Part shown: piece by piece, positions 20,805 to 31,064 of the stretch | Numbering within the stretch: the stretch's first letter is position 1 | Layout: every line of letters starts with the position of its first letter | Assembly: GCA_949358305.1 (NCBI GenBank) | Contig: OX442314.1 | Location: 46,756,581-46,820,580, forward strand | Direction of reading: 5' to 3' | Origin: Strigamia acuminata | Lineage: Eukaryota > Arthropoda > Chilopoda > Geophilomorpha > Linotaeniidae | Length of the DNA: 64,000 nucleotides | Translations under genes and position numbers: made by a program | The notes under the pieces: generated by a model | Databases searched by the model: none | What the model saw: only the letters and a program-made list of their open reading frames with translations | Told to the model about the DNA's origin: nothing

Positions 20805-21622
20805 TGTCGCGTCCTACTTGGTATAGGTTTAAATAGCGCTAACGTGTAATACTTTACCTGTGATCAATTATGTAAATACCCAAATGAATACCAAATGTAT
20901 TTAAATGAACAAGTAATTTATTCAATAGGCTTGAAGGCCTTAAAATACACTCAGTAATAATTCTAGAGTCGACGTGGTCAGCGTCGAACAAAGGATTTCT
21001 CAAGATGGCGTCATCGGTTCCGCGTGGTCGGCGGAACAAAGGCGGCGTCTCGAGTTGTCGTTAATTCGTCACGGATTCGTCTTCACGGACGCGGTGGAAT
21101 GCTCTTTCGAGTCTTCTATCCGTGCCTGTTGTCTAGGGTTTGGTTTAACGTCGCAGAGGCCTCGTCTAGGAACTTTGGGGTTCCCTACAAAGCACTCGGA
21201 CACTTACTTCGGTGAATAATCGACTGGGCGATTATTCTGGTGATTTCACAAGGACTATTCGCTTGCTTTCGCCGGAATAGCTCTCAAGTGACTTCGTGAG
21301 AGTTACAGTTTGCACTTTACTCAGCGATCCTCGATCAATCCTAACTTGTAGTTGAAGTTGGCCTGACGGTGAGGTAGTTGCTGTGTTCTTGGTGTCGTTT
21401 GTGTAAGTTCTGTTTTTTGGCAGGAATTTCTCCTTTTTATGGGTCAGTGTGAAGGGCAGGCACAGCCAATGGGGGCTTGCCACCCGTCACCTCACTCCCC
21501 TCGGGGCACACACCTGCTCAGGGAGAGGCGGAGCCAACACGAGGGGAACGACCCGTCTATTGCAGTGAGTCAAAGGGCAAATATCCGCTTGGGGGGAATA
21601 TTTATCTCTTTTGCTCACCACA
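20805..21622 (-). repeat. 3' LTR of the single-ORF element
   Basis: 818 bp. On the plus strand it starts TGTCGCGTCC and ends CTCACCACA. It is preceded, in element orientation, by the purine run GCTGGGGGAAGGACG (21623-21637). Confidence 0.93.
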
Positions 21623-21653
21623 CGTCCTTCCCCCAGCTTTGAACACGGGGTGT

Positions 21654-24600
21654 TCACAAGCGATCCCTAACTCTCCTCCAGCTCTCAGCCCGTGGTAACG
21701 TATAATCAAAACTTAAGGCTGATGCCGGGATGTGAGGTGTTGGGAATAATTGGTTTCCGTTGGAAATAGAACATGGGTTGCCTTGCTCACCCATGGAGAA
21801 CCAAACATGTTTATTTTTTGGTTTGCATGTTGTTTCGGTCTGTGTACGCCTCCAATAAGTGAGGAATACAATGAGAGTTCCACTGTCGTTGTGGGGGGCC
21901 GATGTCTCTGTGGCAATGGTCTGTACAAATGGGCTAACCGTATGAGTTGGAATTGACTTTGTTGTTCTTGGTACTCTGGGTTGATCCTGTGAGTTCCGTG
22001 ATGAGTCTTGTTGCTCGCGATTGTCAGTTGATGATGAAGTTATTGAGGGCCCAACTGCAACTGGTGAAATGACACACCAGGGACTGGTTGGCTGTTGGCT
22101 AGTTGATGTATCATCGTTACGTCGTTGGTCAATTGGGATTAATTGGCTGCCCCTCTTCTCGTTTGATAACTTCTCTAGATCTCGTTTATCATCTATTGGG
22201 GCCTCAGTCATTGAATTTTTGATTGAGGGGGCTGTACAAGCTTTGCTTTGTTTCTGATGCTTGGTGCGGCCGGGCTCCACTGTAGTTGGTTCTTCATTTG
22301 CAATTTCTGTCGGCAGCGTTATTAAAGTCTTGATGCAGCGGTGAATGTGTTCTGATTTTGACTGAATTTCTAACCATGTCTCCGGGGAAACTTCTGGCAG
22401 ATATTGTGTCAGCCGATCCACATCCACAGGCTCTGATTTGTAGCTGTCTATTATTTGCAGCAGTTTGTAAGTATCGCCGCCCCGTCCAGCTCTGCTCGTG
22501 CCGGAACTGTCTCTTTGAACTGCCTGACTGGCAGCAGTATCCTTGGCTGCGCTGGGCAGTTTGTGAATTTCTTTCCAAACATGGTCCTTAGCTTCGGAGT
22601 CCGTGAATGGAAGATCCGTTTCCAAATTGTGAATTTTCTCAAGTCTGTCGAAAATCCGTGCAATCATGTTTTGATTCCACTTGTACCCATATCCATATGT
22701 TTTGCTCTGGATATTCTTTAATTTGTCACCGAAATCTTTGCATATTTTAATGACAAATTGCGTGTCATTGTCTGATAATGCTTTTTTCTTGAATTTGAAT
22801 CTCAGTGCTGCATCGAATAAATTCTCTGTGATCTCCTCAGCAAAGCGTTTAGCGAGGGCACAGGTCTTAATCCGCCCAGTGGCAACATCTTGGGGATATT
22901 GTCCAATGAGATAAGACATGTTTTTTCTCATCCTCGGCAAACACACTAGTTTTCTGGCTTGGTAATGGGCCCGTGCCCTGTCTGGATGGCCGGCCAGCGG
23001 GAGCTCATGTAACAAACAGAGAATCTGTTTCTTCAGAGTTGACTGCACTGCTACTATTTTAGGGTTGTCTGGCTCATATTCTGTTTTTAATGCTCCTTTG
23101 TCCATCTTTGGCCTTTCTTGGTTTTCTTTCAAAATTATTGTTGCTTTCTTTGTCTCCTCTCCTCCCAAGATGTCTTCATTTGACTGATTCGCTCTCTTGA
23201 GCTCTGAGAAGGAGCAGTTAGCAACAAACTCTTTTTTGTGGCACCTCATAGTGAGATTGGGCGGTCGGCGCTTTATTGCAAATTGTTCACGATTGGCTGC
23301 TTGACTCTGCGCCAGTTGGTTCTTTTTTTCTCTTGTCTTTTTTCGTCTTTCTTTTCGGTTTTGCGTTCTGGTGGGCTTAGTAACTTGAGGAGTTTGTAAG
23401 GTCCCAACTGAAGGTGGTTGAGCCATTTTTTCTAGCTGTTTTAATTCCACCGTTGCTCTGGTTTTTATTGGGCTGCGTGAAGAGGCCCTAATATGACAAT
23501 CAACTTTGGGATTATGCAACGTGCTTGATTGGTTAGGCTCCTGAACGCAGTCTTTTAGTTTTTTGCTTTCATTTAGACAGGGGGTGCCTTTATATTTGTT
23601 CATTGGAGGTAACAATCGATTCCATTGTCTGTCTTCTCGCTCGGGATGATGTTCGTCGCATTTCTGTTTGGCACAGTGAGGATGATGTGTTTTATCATTT
23701 TCAGAAGTGCTTTCTTCTGCTTCCTCCCTCTCCGAAATCGCTTGCTCCGGTTGGACTGGAGTTATGTCGGGCTGTTTTTGTTGGACAGTTTCCTGATGAG
23801 GACTTGATTGGTCATCTTGCAAAAGCTCTGGTTTGTCCTTCATATTTTTTGGCAACAAATCTTTAATTTTTTCCATTGGTTCTAATATTGCTTGCTCTGC
23901 CTTATTTGTTTGTCCATGCTCGTCACAAATATTCACGATTGGCGGTGGAGTCAGTGTAGAAACCCGTACATTGTTTAGCGTTTTATTTTTGTTTTGGTCG
24001 CAGTTTATTCTTCCCGAAAAAGAAAAGACTATTTTTGTTAAATTCTTTTCCTGTGCAGTCCTGTCGTCTGACGCTTTCGTTAACAGCTTGGTCAAGTGGC
24101 CGACCTCGCTCGTTACTTCGGTGTAACTTGGACGTGAAAGGAGCGTTGCGTTTCTGTCTCGAGCTTTTTTCTTTGGCTTGTGTTTATAATTTTCAAATTC
24201 AGACTTGAGGCAACTTAGTAGTGTTTTAGTTCTACTCGATGCTTCCCTTCTGTTGTCCTTTGTTGTTTGCTCGTTGACATGCGGCTTGGGATTGGTTACG
24301 AAATCCTTTTTCTTTTGTGAGCGAAGATGACAGCTCCGGGAAGATCGGGTTGAGGTGCTCGTGGGGTCGGGTCGGCGCTGGTCGCCGTCCCTGCCCGTTC
24401 GATTCCCCCTTGTGGACAACCGAGTTGGGTGGTCTGACGAGTCGGAGGGGTCGGAGGGGTCGCCATGGGGGCGATACTCCGCTCCTCTAGGTGGAACTTC
24501 ATCGCCATCTTGTGGCTTTTTCGGGCTTCCGGATGGCGGCGGCTCCTTTCCGTCGCTGCTCCCACAAAAAGAATGCCATTTAGTTTTTTCATTCTCTGGG

Positions 24601-26024
24601 CCTTTGCAGTCCTTATTTGTATTCTCCCTATCGAGTGAAGCGTTAGTGGTCGCTCCAGTTTCGGATCTCTTCGAGGGGTGACGGTCTCTTGATTTCGGTT
24701 CCAGTCGGTCTTCCTCTTGGGATCTTCCTAATTTTGCCGCTTTCGTTGGCTTTGTTCTGCGCTCTCTTGTTTCGATGTCAGAGCCACAGGGGGGCTCTTG
24801 ATTCATTTTTTGGTCTTTCTCTCTTTTATTTCTCTTCGAAATGTCTTGTTCGTATTTTCTTTGGAATTTCTCTGTTTCTTTTTTCCAATTCTCGGCTTCC
24901 CATCTTTTCTGTTCATCAATTATAGCTTGTTTTTTAGCTTCATATTCTTCTCTCCATCTTTCTCGCTCCCATTCTCTTTGCTCCAATAGGAAATGTTCTT
25001 TTTCCTTTCTTGCTTTTTCCGCTTTCATTTTCTCATGATACTGCTCTTCCCATTTATGACGTTGCAGCTTGGCTTCTTCTCTCAAATTTTGCAGCTTTTC
25101 TATTTTACGTTGCGCCAAGAGTTCTCGGAATTGGTCCTTGTAGTCTTGGGCTCCTTTATGCCTTCTTTCTACGATGACGTCCCATTCTTGCCTTATCTTG
25201 GCGTCTTCTCGGGCTTTTTCTCTGGATTCGTGAAGGGCTTTGTTGGGATCTGGTACGAATCCTCCGGTATCCCTGGGCGTTACTCGTGGCATGGGCGTCT
25301 CCGCTGCTGGTTTTGCTACTGGCGTTGGGGCTTGGGTCATACAGATAGCATCAGTGAGTAGAGTAATCGATTCCCAGACCGACGTCCCTACTGGAATGTC
25401 TATCGCTGCTTTCAGTCGGGTCGCTTGTTGTGTTAGCCGTATCAGGTGGGCTATCTCGGGAAAGACTGAAGCAGGTCGCACCGTAACCTGGGGGGTTATC
25501 GGGGTCCCGCTCCTGCCTCGCCGCGGAGTTTGTTCTAGCCGTATTAAATGGGCCACTTCAGGGGAAACCGAGGCAGGCCTCGCCGTAACTTGGGAAGTTA
25601 TCGGGGTCCCGCCCTGGTCTCGCACAAGAGTTTGATCCACTGGTGGCGATGGGTTGGTGCTGATGGTATTTGTTTGCCTTGGAGTTTTGTGTGTCTTCTC
25701 GGCCACTAATATCGATACTCGTTCGGTTGATTGTTCGTGAATTTCTTCGCAATTTTCTGGAACTTTTGTATTGGTATCTTCGCAGGTTTGCGTATTTAAG
25801 GGAACCCGCTCTCGCTCTGGCCCAGGGGGGGTTGTGAGCGAGGCAGCTTGCTCCTCTTTCTGCGCCTTCACTTTTTGTTTGTTCGCTCGGGCTTTCGCCT
25901 TAGCGGATTGTTCCAAAACTGGACCGTCCGACCTTTGGTGATAGTCGGAGGTTCTGTTTCCCTTTTTGAGCATAGGTTGCTCGGTTTCAGACGCGGATTG
26001 TTCATCTTTGTCTGACATTTTCAT
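21654..26024 (-). CDS. 1456-aa ORF of the LTR element (charged coiled-coil protein with integrase remnant)
   Basis: Start chosen at the ATG 26024 (MKMSDKDEQSAS). The open frame extends upstream into the primer-binding site but has no ATG there. Residues about 130-210 hold two copies of a 40-residue repeat (GTPITSQVTARPASVSPEVAHLIRL and a variant). Residues about 265-410 are a Glu/Lys/Arg-rich predicted coiled coil. A long polar region follows. Near residue 1005 LLHELPLAGHPDRARAH resembles the integrase zinc-binding domain, but the CxxC pair is absent. Near 1086 ALSDNDTQFVIKICKDFG resembles the second catalytic Asp region; the position of the catalytic Glu (NQNMIARIFDRL) is Ala. It is therefore not a working integrase. 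No Gag CCHC motif was seen. Possible structural (Gag-like) role; function unknown. Confidence 0.7.
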   Translation of the reverse strand: MKMSDKDEQSASETEQPMLKKGNRTSDYHQRSDGPVLEQSAKAKARANKQKVKAQKEEQAASLTTPPGPERERVPLNTQTCEDTNTKVPENCEEIHEQSTERVSILVAEKTHKTPRQTNTISTNPSPPVDQTLVRDQGGTPITSQVTARPASVSPEVAHLIRLEQTPRRGRSGTPITPQVTVRPASVFPEIAHLIRLTQQATRLKAAIDIPVGTSVWESITLLTDAICMTQAPTPVAKPAAETPMPRVTPRDTGGFVPDPNKALHESREKAREDAKIRQEWDVIVERRHKGAQDYKDQFRELLAQRKIEKLQNLREEAKLQRHKWEEQYHEKMKAEKARKEKEHFLLEQREWERERWREEYEAKKQAIIDEQKRWEAENWKKETEKFQRKYEQDISKRNKREKDQKMNQEPPCGSDIETRERRTKPTKAAKLGRSQEEDRLEPKSRDRHPSKRSETGATTNASLDRENTNKDCKGPENEKTKWHSFCGSSDGKEPPPSGSPKKPQDGDEVPPRGAEYRPHGDPSDPSDSSDHPTRLSTRGNRTGRDGDQRRPDPTSTSTRSSRSCHLRSQKKKDFVTNPKPHVNEQTTKDNRREASSRTKTLLSCLKSEFENYKHKPKKKARDRNATLLSRPSYTEVTSEVGHLTKLLTKASDDRTAQEKNLTKIVFSFSGRINCDQNKNKTLNNVRVSTLTPPPIVNICDEHGQTNKAEQAILEPMEKIKDLLPKNMKDKPELLQDDQSSPHQETVQQKQPDITPVQPEQAISEREEAEESTSENDKTHHPHCAKQKCDEHHPEREDRQWNRLLPPMNKYKGTPCLNESKKLKDCVQEPNQSSTLHNPKVDCHIRASSRSPIKTRATVELKQLEKMAQPPSVGTLQTPQVTKPTRTQNRKERRKKTREKKNQLAQSQAANREQFAIKRRPPNLTMRCHKKEFVANCSFSELKRANQSNEDILGGEETKKATIILKENQERPKMDKGALKTEYEPDNPKIVAVQSTLKKQILCLLHELPLAGHPDRARAHYQARKLVCLPRMRKNMSYLIGQYPQDVATGRIKTCALAKRFAEEITENLFDAALRFKFKKKALSDNDTQFVIKICKDFGDKLKNIQSKTYGYGYKWNQNMIARIFDRLEKIHNLETDLPFTDSEAKDHVWKEIHKLPSAAKDTAASQAVQRDSSGTSRAGRGGDTYKLLQIIDSYKSEPVDVDRLTQYLPEVSPETWLEIQSKSEHIHRCIKTLITLPTEIANEEPTTVEPGRTKHQKQSKACTAPSIKNSMTEAPIDDKRDLEKLSNEKRGSQLIPIDQRRNDDTSTSQQPTSPWCVISPVAVGPSITSSSTDNREQQDSSRNSQDQPRVPRTTKSIPTHTVSPFVQTIATETSAPHNDSGTLIVFLTYWRRTQTETTCKPKNKHVWFSMGEQGNPCSISNGNQLFPTPHIPASALSFDYTLPRAESWRRVRDRL

Positions 26025-26074
26025 TTGGTTATTTTTAAAAAAGATCACAAGTTCAGTTTGAGATTTATTTCTAA

Positions 26075-26092
26075 ATCCCGGACGGGCCCCCA
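26075..26092 (-). other. Primer-binding site, tRNA-Pro type
   Basis: On the minus strand TGGGGGCCCGTCCGGGAT, two bases inside the 5' LTR. This matches the 3' end complement of tRNA-Pro, as used by several retroelements, with one apparent difference. Confidence 0.8.
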
Positions 26093-26094
26093 CG

Positions 26095-26912
26095 TGTCGC
26101 GTCCTACTTGGTATAGGTTTAAATAGCGCTAACGTGTAATACTTTACCTGTGATCAATTATGTAAATACCCAAATGAATACCAAATGTATTTAAATGAAC
26201 AAGTAATTTATTCAATAGGCTTGAAGGCCTTAAAATACACTCAGTAATAATTCTAGAGTCGACGTGGTCAGCGTCGAACAAAGGATTTCTCAAGATGGCG
26301 TCGTCGGTTCCGCGTGGTCGGCGGAACAAAGGCGGCGTCTCGAGTTGTCGTTAATTCGTCACGGATTCGTCTTCACGGACGCGGTGGAATGCTCTTTCGA
26401 GTCTTCTATCCGTGCCTGTTGTCTAGGGTTTGGTTTAGCGTCGCAGAGGCCTCGTCTAGGAACTTTGGGGTTCCCTACAAAGCACTCGGACACTTACTTC
26501 GGTGAATAATCGACTGGGCGATTATTCTGGTGATTTCACAAGGGCTATTCGCTTGCTTTCGCCGGAATAGCTCTCAAGTGACTTCGTGAGAGTTACAGTT
26601 TGCACTTTACTCAGCGATCCTCGATCAATCCTAACTTGTAGTTGAAGTTGGCCTGACGGTGAGGTAGTTGCTGTGTTCTTGGTGTCGTTTGTGTAAGTTC
26701 TGTCTTTTGGCGGGAATTTCTCCCTTTTATGGGTCAGTGTGAAGGGCAGGCACAGCCAATGGGGGCTTGCCACCCGTCACCTCACTCCCCTCGGGGCACA
26801 CACCTGCTCAGGGAGAGGCGGAGCCAACACGAGGGGAACGACCCGTCTATTGCAGTGAGTCAAAGGGCAAATATCCGCTTGGGGGGAATATTTATCCCTT
26901 TTGCTCACCACA
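26095..26912 (-). repeat. 5' LTR of the single-ORF element
   Basis: 818 bp, same length as the other LTR. I noted about seven substitutions between the two, for example gcgtcGtcgg here against gcgtcAtcgg at 21010-21020. Confidence 0.93.
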
Positions 26913-27471
26913 ACGTGAGACCGAAAATGGTTCGTTCGTCTATTTCCGTCGAACAAATTCCACTTATTCGTGCTTTAACACAAACCTGAAGGAGTGGGAT
27001 GTCGTTGATTTTGGCGATGATATTTCCGATTGCAAATCTTTGCTTTTAGCAACGGAAGATGAAAGGTATTATTTCGATGTGGACGAATTGCGCATAAAGT
27101 TTGTTGACGTGGCGTTTGGGACTTGTGAAACAAAAACTAAATTAGCCGGCAATTGGCAGAGTGTTAGGTGTAAAAGCCGCGTTGTAAATCGTTCTAAAAA
27201 GTTAATTTTTGTTCAACAAATCCCGAATCGTTGTCTGTTAATTTATGACGTTAGAGGTGATTCCTGGAGCGTTGTTACTTCGCTTAATATCGATGGTGAG
27301 GTGATTTTGGTTATTTGTTACGACGACGACTGCCTCATATTCACCAAAACAGATGTGGCGCACCATGTGTATTCGTTAAACTCGATGACGAAAGTGAATG
27401 AATACAAGTTGCCAACAACTTTTGATGGGTGCATCCATTTTGATATTTGGGTTAAGCCTAGTGAAAACTAA
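26913..27471 (+). pseudogene. Truncated BTB paralog copy 2, part downstream of the LTR insertion
   Basis: Continues the frame cut at 20804 from the duplicated ACGT. The first 85 bases differ from copy 1 at about four sites; from about 27000 onward the sequence is identical to 14460-14931. Confidence 0.85.
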
Positions 27472-27687
27472 TAAAAGTATTCTAAAACTTACAAGCTTTT
27501 GGTTTGTTCTTCTGCCGTTGTACACTATTTTTACTCCATTTGGTTTCATATTTCCCAGTTACACCAGGAAATCGAAATCGACGAACACCGTTCGTGTATC
27601 ATCTCACGTTACATAGACGTGACCACAAGTGGTGTATTATATATGCGTGTTTCGTGGACCAGCACCTGTAACTTGCACAACTTTAAA

Positions 27688-29289
27688 ATGGCCTCAACCA
27701 ACACGAATCAAGCCAAACAAAGTCTTCAAGTCAATTCTATTTTGTACAATTCGCGAGATGAAGAAAAACCGAACACAGTTGTGTTAAAGTGCAAAGACGA
27801 CGGGCGTGTACTTGCCGATAAACGGATCTTGGTCGCCGGAAGTGATTATTTCCGTGAAATGTTCACCTACGCCAACATGGAGAACGAAACCAACATGGCG
27901 ACATTCCCGGACATATCTACCGAAGTCATGGAAATCATAATCAAATTCTTATACGACCAAGATATTCCCATCCCTGCAGAAATATCTGACACTCTACGAC
28001 GAGAAACACTCGTCGCAGCTAATAAGTTGCTATTGGACGACTTATTCGACATCTATTGGCCCGCACATTCAAATACGGTGACTTTAAACAACTTTCTAGA
28101 CATTTGGCTGTTGGCGGAACTGTTCGACGAAGACGAAACGGCCCAAAATGTTCGCCTCTTTGTGTCCCACCACACGAAACTCATCTCCGAGAACGATCAA
28201 TTGGGTGATATCACCGAAAACCAACTGCTAAGTCTGGTTAAGGTTTTAAACTGCAACAATGCAGGTGACTTGACTGCGTTTTTTCAGAATTGGTGGCTAG
28301 TCCAGTCGTCCGTAAAGAAATGGAACTCTGACATTCTTTTCTTTCGTTTGTCTGAATGGCGTTTAGAGGAATGGACAGACCATTCGCTTCGCAAACTACT
28401 TACATCCGACGTTCTTACTAAATCAGCAGAAATATACAAGGCAGTAAACAAAGCCGTTACGTCAAAGTGGTTAGCTAAGACGTCGAGACAAGTTGAAATA
28501 AATGTGTTCGAAGTTACCGGCGAAAGTTGCACGCTTCACATTTCTTATTTAAACCACGAGGAGTGGGAATATGTGGACGATTTGCTTCACAACAGCGCGG
28601 CTACGGATTGGTATCCGGCGATTTCGAGGACGAAAGGGATGTTTTACTTCCAGCATTTGCCAAATCGATTTGGACTTCAAGCGATTGAAGCGAATTCGGG
28701 TCACAATTTTGACCGAAACGAAAACTTCGATGTGGGTGATGTGTCGTGCGAAACTGCAAATTGTTCGGAGATTTATTTCAGAAGAACAAATCATACTTTT
28801 TCGTGTTTTCATTTTCACTCGAGGAAATGGGAGGTCGTTGATTTCTATGACGACATTGCGAATTTCAAGTGTTTGCTTTTAGCCGCTAAAGACGGGAGAT
28901 TTTATTTCGACGTGGACGAATTGTGCGTAAAGGTTGTTGATGATTCGGGGACTTGTATAACAAAAGATAAATTACCGGGCAATTGGCAAAGCATCAAGTG
29001 TAAAAATCGCGTTGTAAATGGTTTTGAGAAATTGATTTTTGTTCAAAAAATCCCCAATTGCTCCCTGTTAATTTACGACGTTGAAACTGAGTGCTGGAGT
29101 GTTATTTCGGCGCCAAATATTCACGGTGAAATGATTTTGTACGTTTGTTTCGACGACGACTGCCTGATATTTACTAAAACAGATGCAGCGAACAATGTTT
29201 ACTCTTTAAACACGATGACGAAAGTTAATGAATACAAGATGCCGGTAGATTTTGATGGGTGCATCCATTTTGATGTTGCTGTTATTTAA
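27688..29289 (+). CDS. BTB-BACK domain protein, copy 2 (533 aa)
   Basis: Same architecture as the copy at 15148: BTB residues about 27-120, BACK about 125-230, beta-rich C-terminal domain. The start ATG at 27688 gives MASTNTNQAKQSLQ. The one coding difference I could find is three extra bases giving FQNWWLV. The promoter region, including the TATATATG leader, is also identical. Similarity ends 16 bp after the stop, at ATTATTTCTGAAT, where copy 1 joins the TFIIE-beta block. Probably functional, as no frame damage is visible. Which of the two is ancestral cannot be told from this window. Confidence 0.85.
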   Translation: MASTNTNQAKQSLQVNSILYNSRDEEKPNTVVLKCKDDGRVLADKRILVAGSDYFREMFTYANMENETNMATFPDISTEVMEIIIKFLYDQDIPIPAEISDTLRRETLVAANKLLLDDLFDIYWPAHSNTVTLNNFLDIWLLAELFDEDETAQNVRLFVSHHTKLISENDQLGDITENQLLSLVKVLNCNNAGDLTAFFQNWWLVQSSVKKWNSDILFFRLSEWRLEEWTDHSLRKLLTSDVLTKSAEIYKAVNKAVTSKWLAKTSRQVEINVFEVTGESCTLHISYLNHEEWEYVDDLLHNSAATDWYPAISRTKGMFYFQHLPNRFGLQAIEANSGHNFDRNENFDVGDVSCETANCSEIYFRRTNHTFSCFHFHSRKWEVVDFYDDIANFKCLLLAAKDGRFYFDVDELCVKVVDDSGTCITKDKLPGNWQSIKCKNRVVNGFEKLIFVQKIPNCSLLIYDVETECWSVISAPNIHGEMILYVCFDDDCLIFTKTDAANNVYSLNTMTKVNEYKMPVDFDGCIHFDVAVI

Positions 29290-29302
29290 ACATTATTTCT
29301 GA

Positions 29303-30090
29303 ATAAAAAAAATTTTCACGTTCAATTTCTTCTTCTAAATATTAAATCTGTAACTTGTTTTGGAGTTCGTGTGAATTCTAGTCACGTTGCACGTTGCAGT
29401 GCCATTTGATCCTCCCTATGACATCTTGGATAGGTGTAGTTTGAATAATTGAAATTAAAATGATCTACGTGAAAGTCAATTTTGGACGAGTCATTTAATA
29501 AAACATTGAAAACATTTAAAACTTTTTTAATTCCGTAATTAAAATTTTTTATTTTAAACCTGCGCTTGAATTGGCTCAACTGAAATGAAGGCGCCGTGCT
29601 TTGCCGTGAAGTGTAAAGGGACAGGTGAGACAAGACAACCAACCCTAGCAATTTCTTGATGGCGTTCTGGAGTTCTACACTAGTACATGCTTAGAGATAT
29701 TGGTATGCTGGACACGCAGTTGAGGACTAACAAGTAAATGAACAATACGGACAGCAATGTTATTTTTAATAATCTGTTTGTCAAATACAGTAAACACAAA
29801 ATAGTGTAAGCAGAAAATAGATTTTTACATTTAGTTTGAAATTCAAGTTTTACATGTTTCGTTTGTGTTTTAAAAATTGAGAAATTAAGCTTGAATAAAA
29901 AAAAATCCAACACATTTATGTTTTCTAAACATTTCAGTTAAAAAAAGTAATAATGTTATTTTAAAAATCCAAAATAAAATACACAAATACAATTAGAAAT
30001 TAATTAAGCGTTGTGTATTTAAGAGTTTCAACGGAATAAACAAATGCAAAAGTTTTTAATTTTTATGCTTAGTTAAATGTTTTTTCAGGC
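29303..30090. other. No gene recognised
   Basis: AT-rich DNA. It probably contains the 3' flank of zinc-finger remnant E near 30000-30090. Only short chance frames. Confidence 0.4.
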
Positions 30091-30092
30091 TA

Positions 30093-30491
30093 TCATTTCG
30101 TGAATAGAAATGAGCACATACACATCACTTGAATGCTTTTTTCCCAGTGTGTATTAATAAATGTTTTTTTTAAATTCTCACTTTGAACACAAGAGTAAGC
30201 ACACAAATGACACTTGAATGGTTTTCCCCCTGTATGGGTTGCAATGTGGCTCCTTAGATGTCCACTTTGAGTGCAGGAAAAAGCACACAAATGACACTTA
30301 AATGATTTCTCCCCTGTGTGAGTTGCAATATGTTTTTTTAAATCCCCACTTTGAACACTAGAATAAGCACACAAATGACACTTGAATAGTTTTTCGCCAG
30401 TGTGTTTCAGCATGTGTTGTTTCAATTGCGAATAATATGAACATGAATAATCGCACAGGTTGCAACAGAAATCCTGACGTTTTATCTTCAT
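30093..30491 (-). pseudogene. C2H2 zinc-finger array, copy E (4 fingers, frameshifted end)
   Basis: Start ATG at 30491 gives MKIKRQDFCCNLCDYSCSYYSQLKQH, a diverged version of the MKRTRED start. Four fingers follow, with HIATHTGEK or HIATHTGGK linkers where the other copies have HLLTHTGEK, so this is the most distant member here. After the last CHLCAYSCVQSENLKK the frame shifts (TFINTHWEKS), destroying the His pair, and the ORF ends soon after. It lacks the second fixed finger (CQMCSLSFRLK). Probably a pseudogene. A possible acceptor CCACTCAG lies about 30 bp upstream. Confidence 0.75.
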
Positions 30492-30871
30492 TTTTATGAA
30501 GTATGGTAACACAATAACCTGAGTGGAGAATTGGTAGCGACTGTATTTATCATGAAATAAATACTTATCCTAAAATTAAAACAAGAAAAATAATTAACAA
30601 ACCTCATAAAAAATCATGCCGTGTACAATGAGAATGGAATTGATGGCTCACAGTGCAAAGAAGTTGAATCAACGAACTAAAACCTGCCGAAATTTCTGGG
30701 TATTATGCGAAGAGTCTCGTGGAGATTACAGAGCAGATCAACACGATTATGGTTAATGATTTGGCGAAATAGCACGCCCAATCTGTCTTGTTTGCGCTGA
30801 AACCTCTAAAAAATTCTTTTCTATTCACAAAAACAAATCAACAAGCATTGTGCTAAATTATATTTACGGAT

Positions 30872-30981
30872 TGCATTGTTTCCGATGGATGATGAGTTAT
30901 GACTGAAGTTTTTATTGTTTCTCGTTAATAATACATTTGGTTCATTTGTTTACTACAGCGCGCCATTATTGTATCACTGCA
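30872..30981 (-). repeat. 3' LTR of the gypsy element (110 bp)
   Basis: TGCATTGTTTCC...ATCACTGCA on the plus strand. Unusually short for an LTR. Confidence 0.92.
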
Positions 30982-31064
30982 ATTACCTCTCTGTATAAAT
31001 TATCCTTAATTTTTATACACTCTCTTTAATAAAGCTAACTTATCACTTTTCAAACCAAAAGCGT

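Larger units (their letters stand above)
20805..26912 (-). mobile_element. 6.1-kb LTR retroelement with a single large ORF
   Basis: Two 818-bp direct repeats with TG...CA ends bound the element; the 4-bp host duplication ACGT lies at 20801-20804 and 26913-26916. The element reads on the minus strand: 5' LTR 26912-26095, primer-binding site, one ORF, polypurine tract, 3' LTR 21622-20805. The LTRs differ at only a handful of positions, so insertion is recent. There is no protease, reverse transcriptase or RNase H; only a degenerate integrase segment is recognisable inside the ORF. This makes it a non-autonomous (LARD-like) element that nevertheless keeps a 1456-codon frame. Confidence 0.93.

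Noticed and set aside
20974-21219. Short plus-strand ORFs repeated at 26264-26509
   Set aside because: They lie inside the two LTR copies, opposite to the element's direction, and have no protein features.
26075-26092. tRNA-Pro gene fragment
   Set aside because: Position two bases inside an LTR identifies it as a primer-binding site.
21654-26093. Start of the large LTR-element ORF at 26093
   Set aside because: That codon is GTG within the primer-binding site; the first ATG in frame is at 26024.
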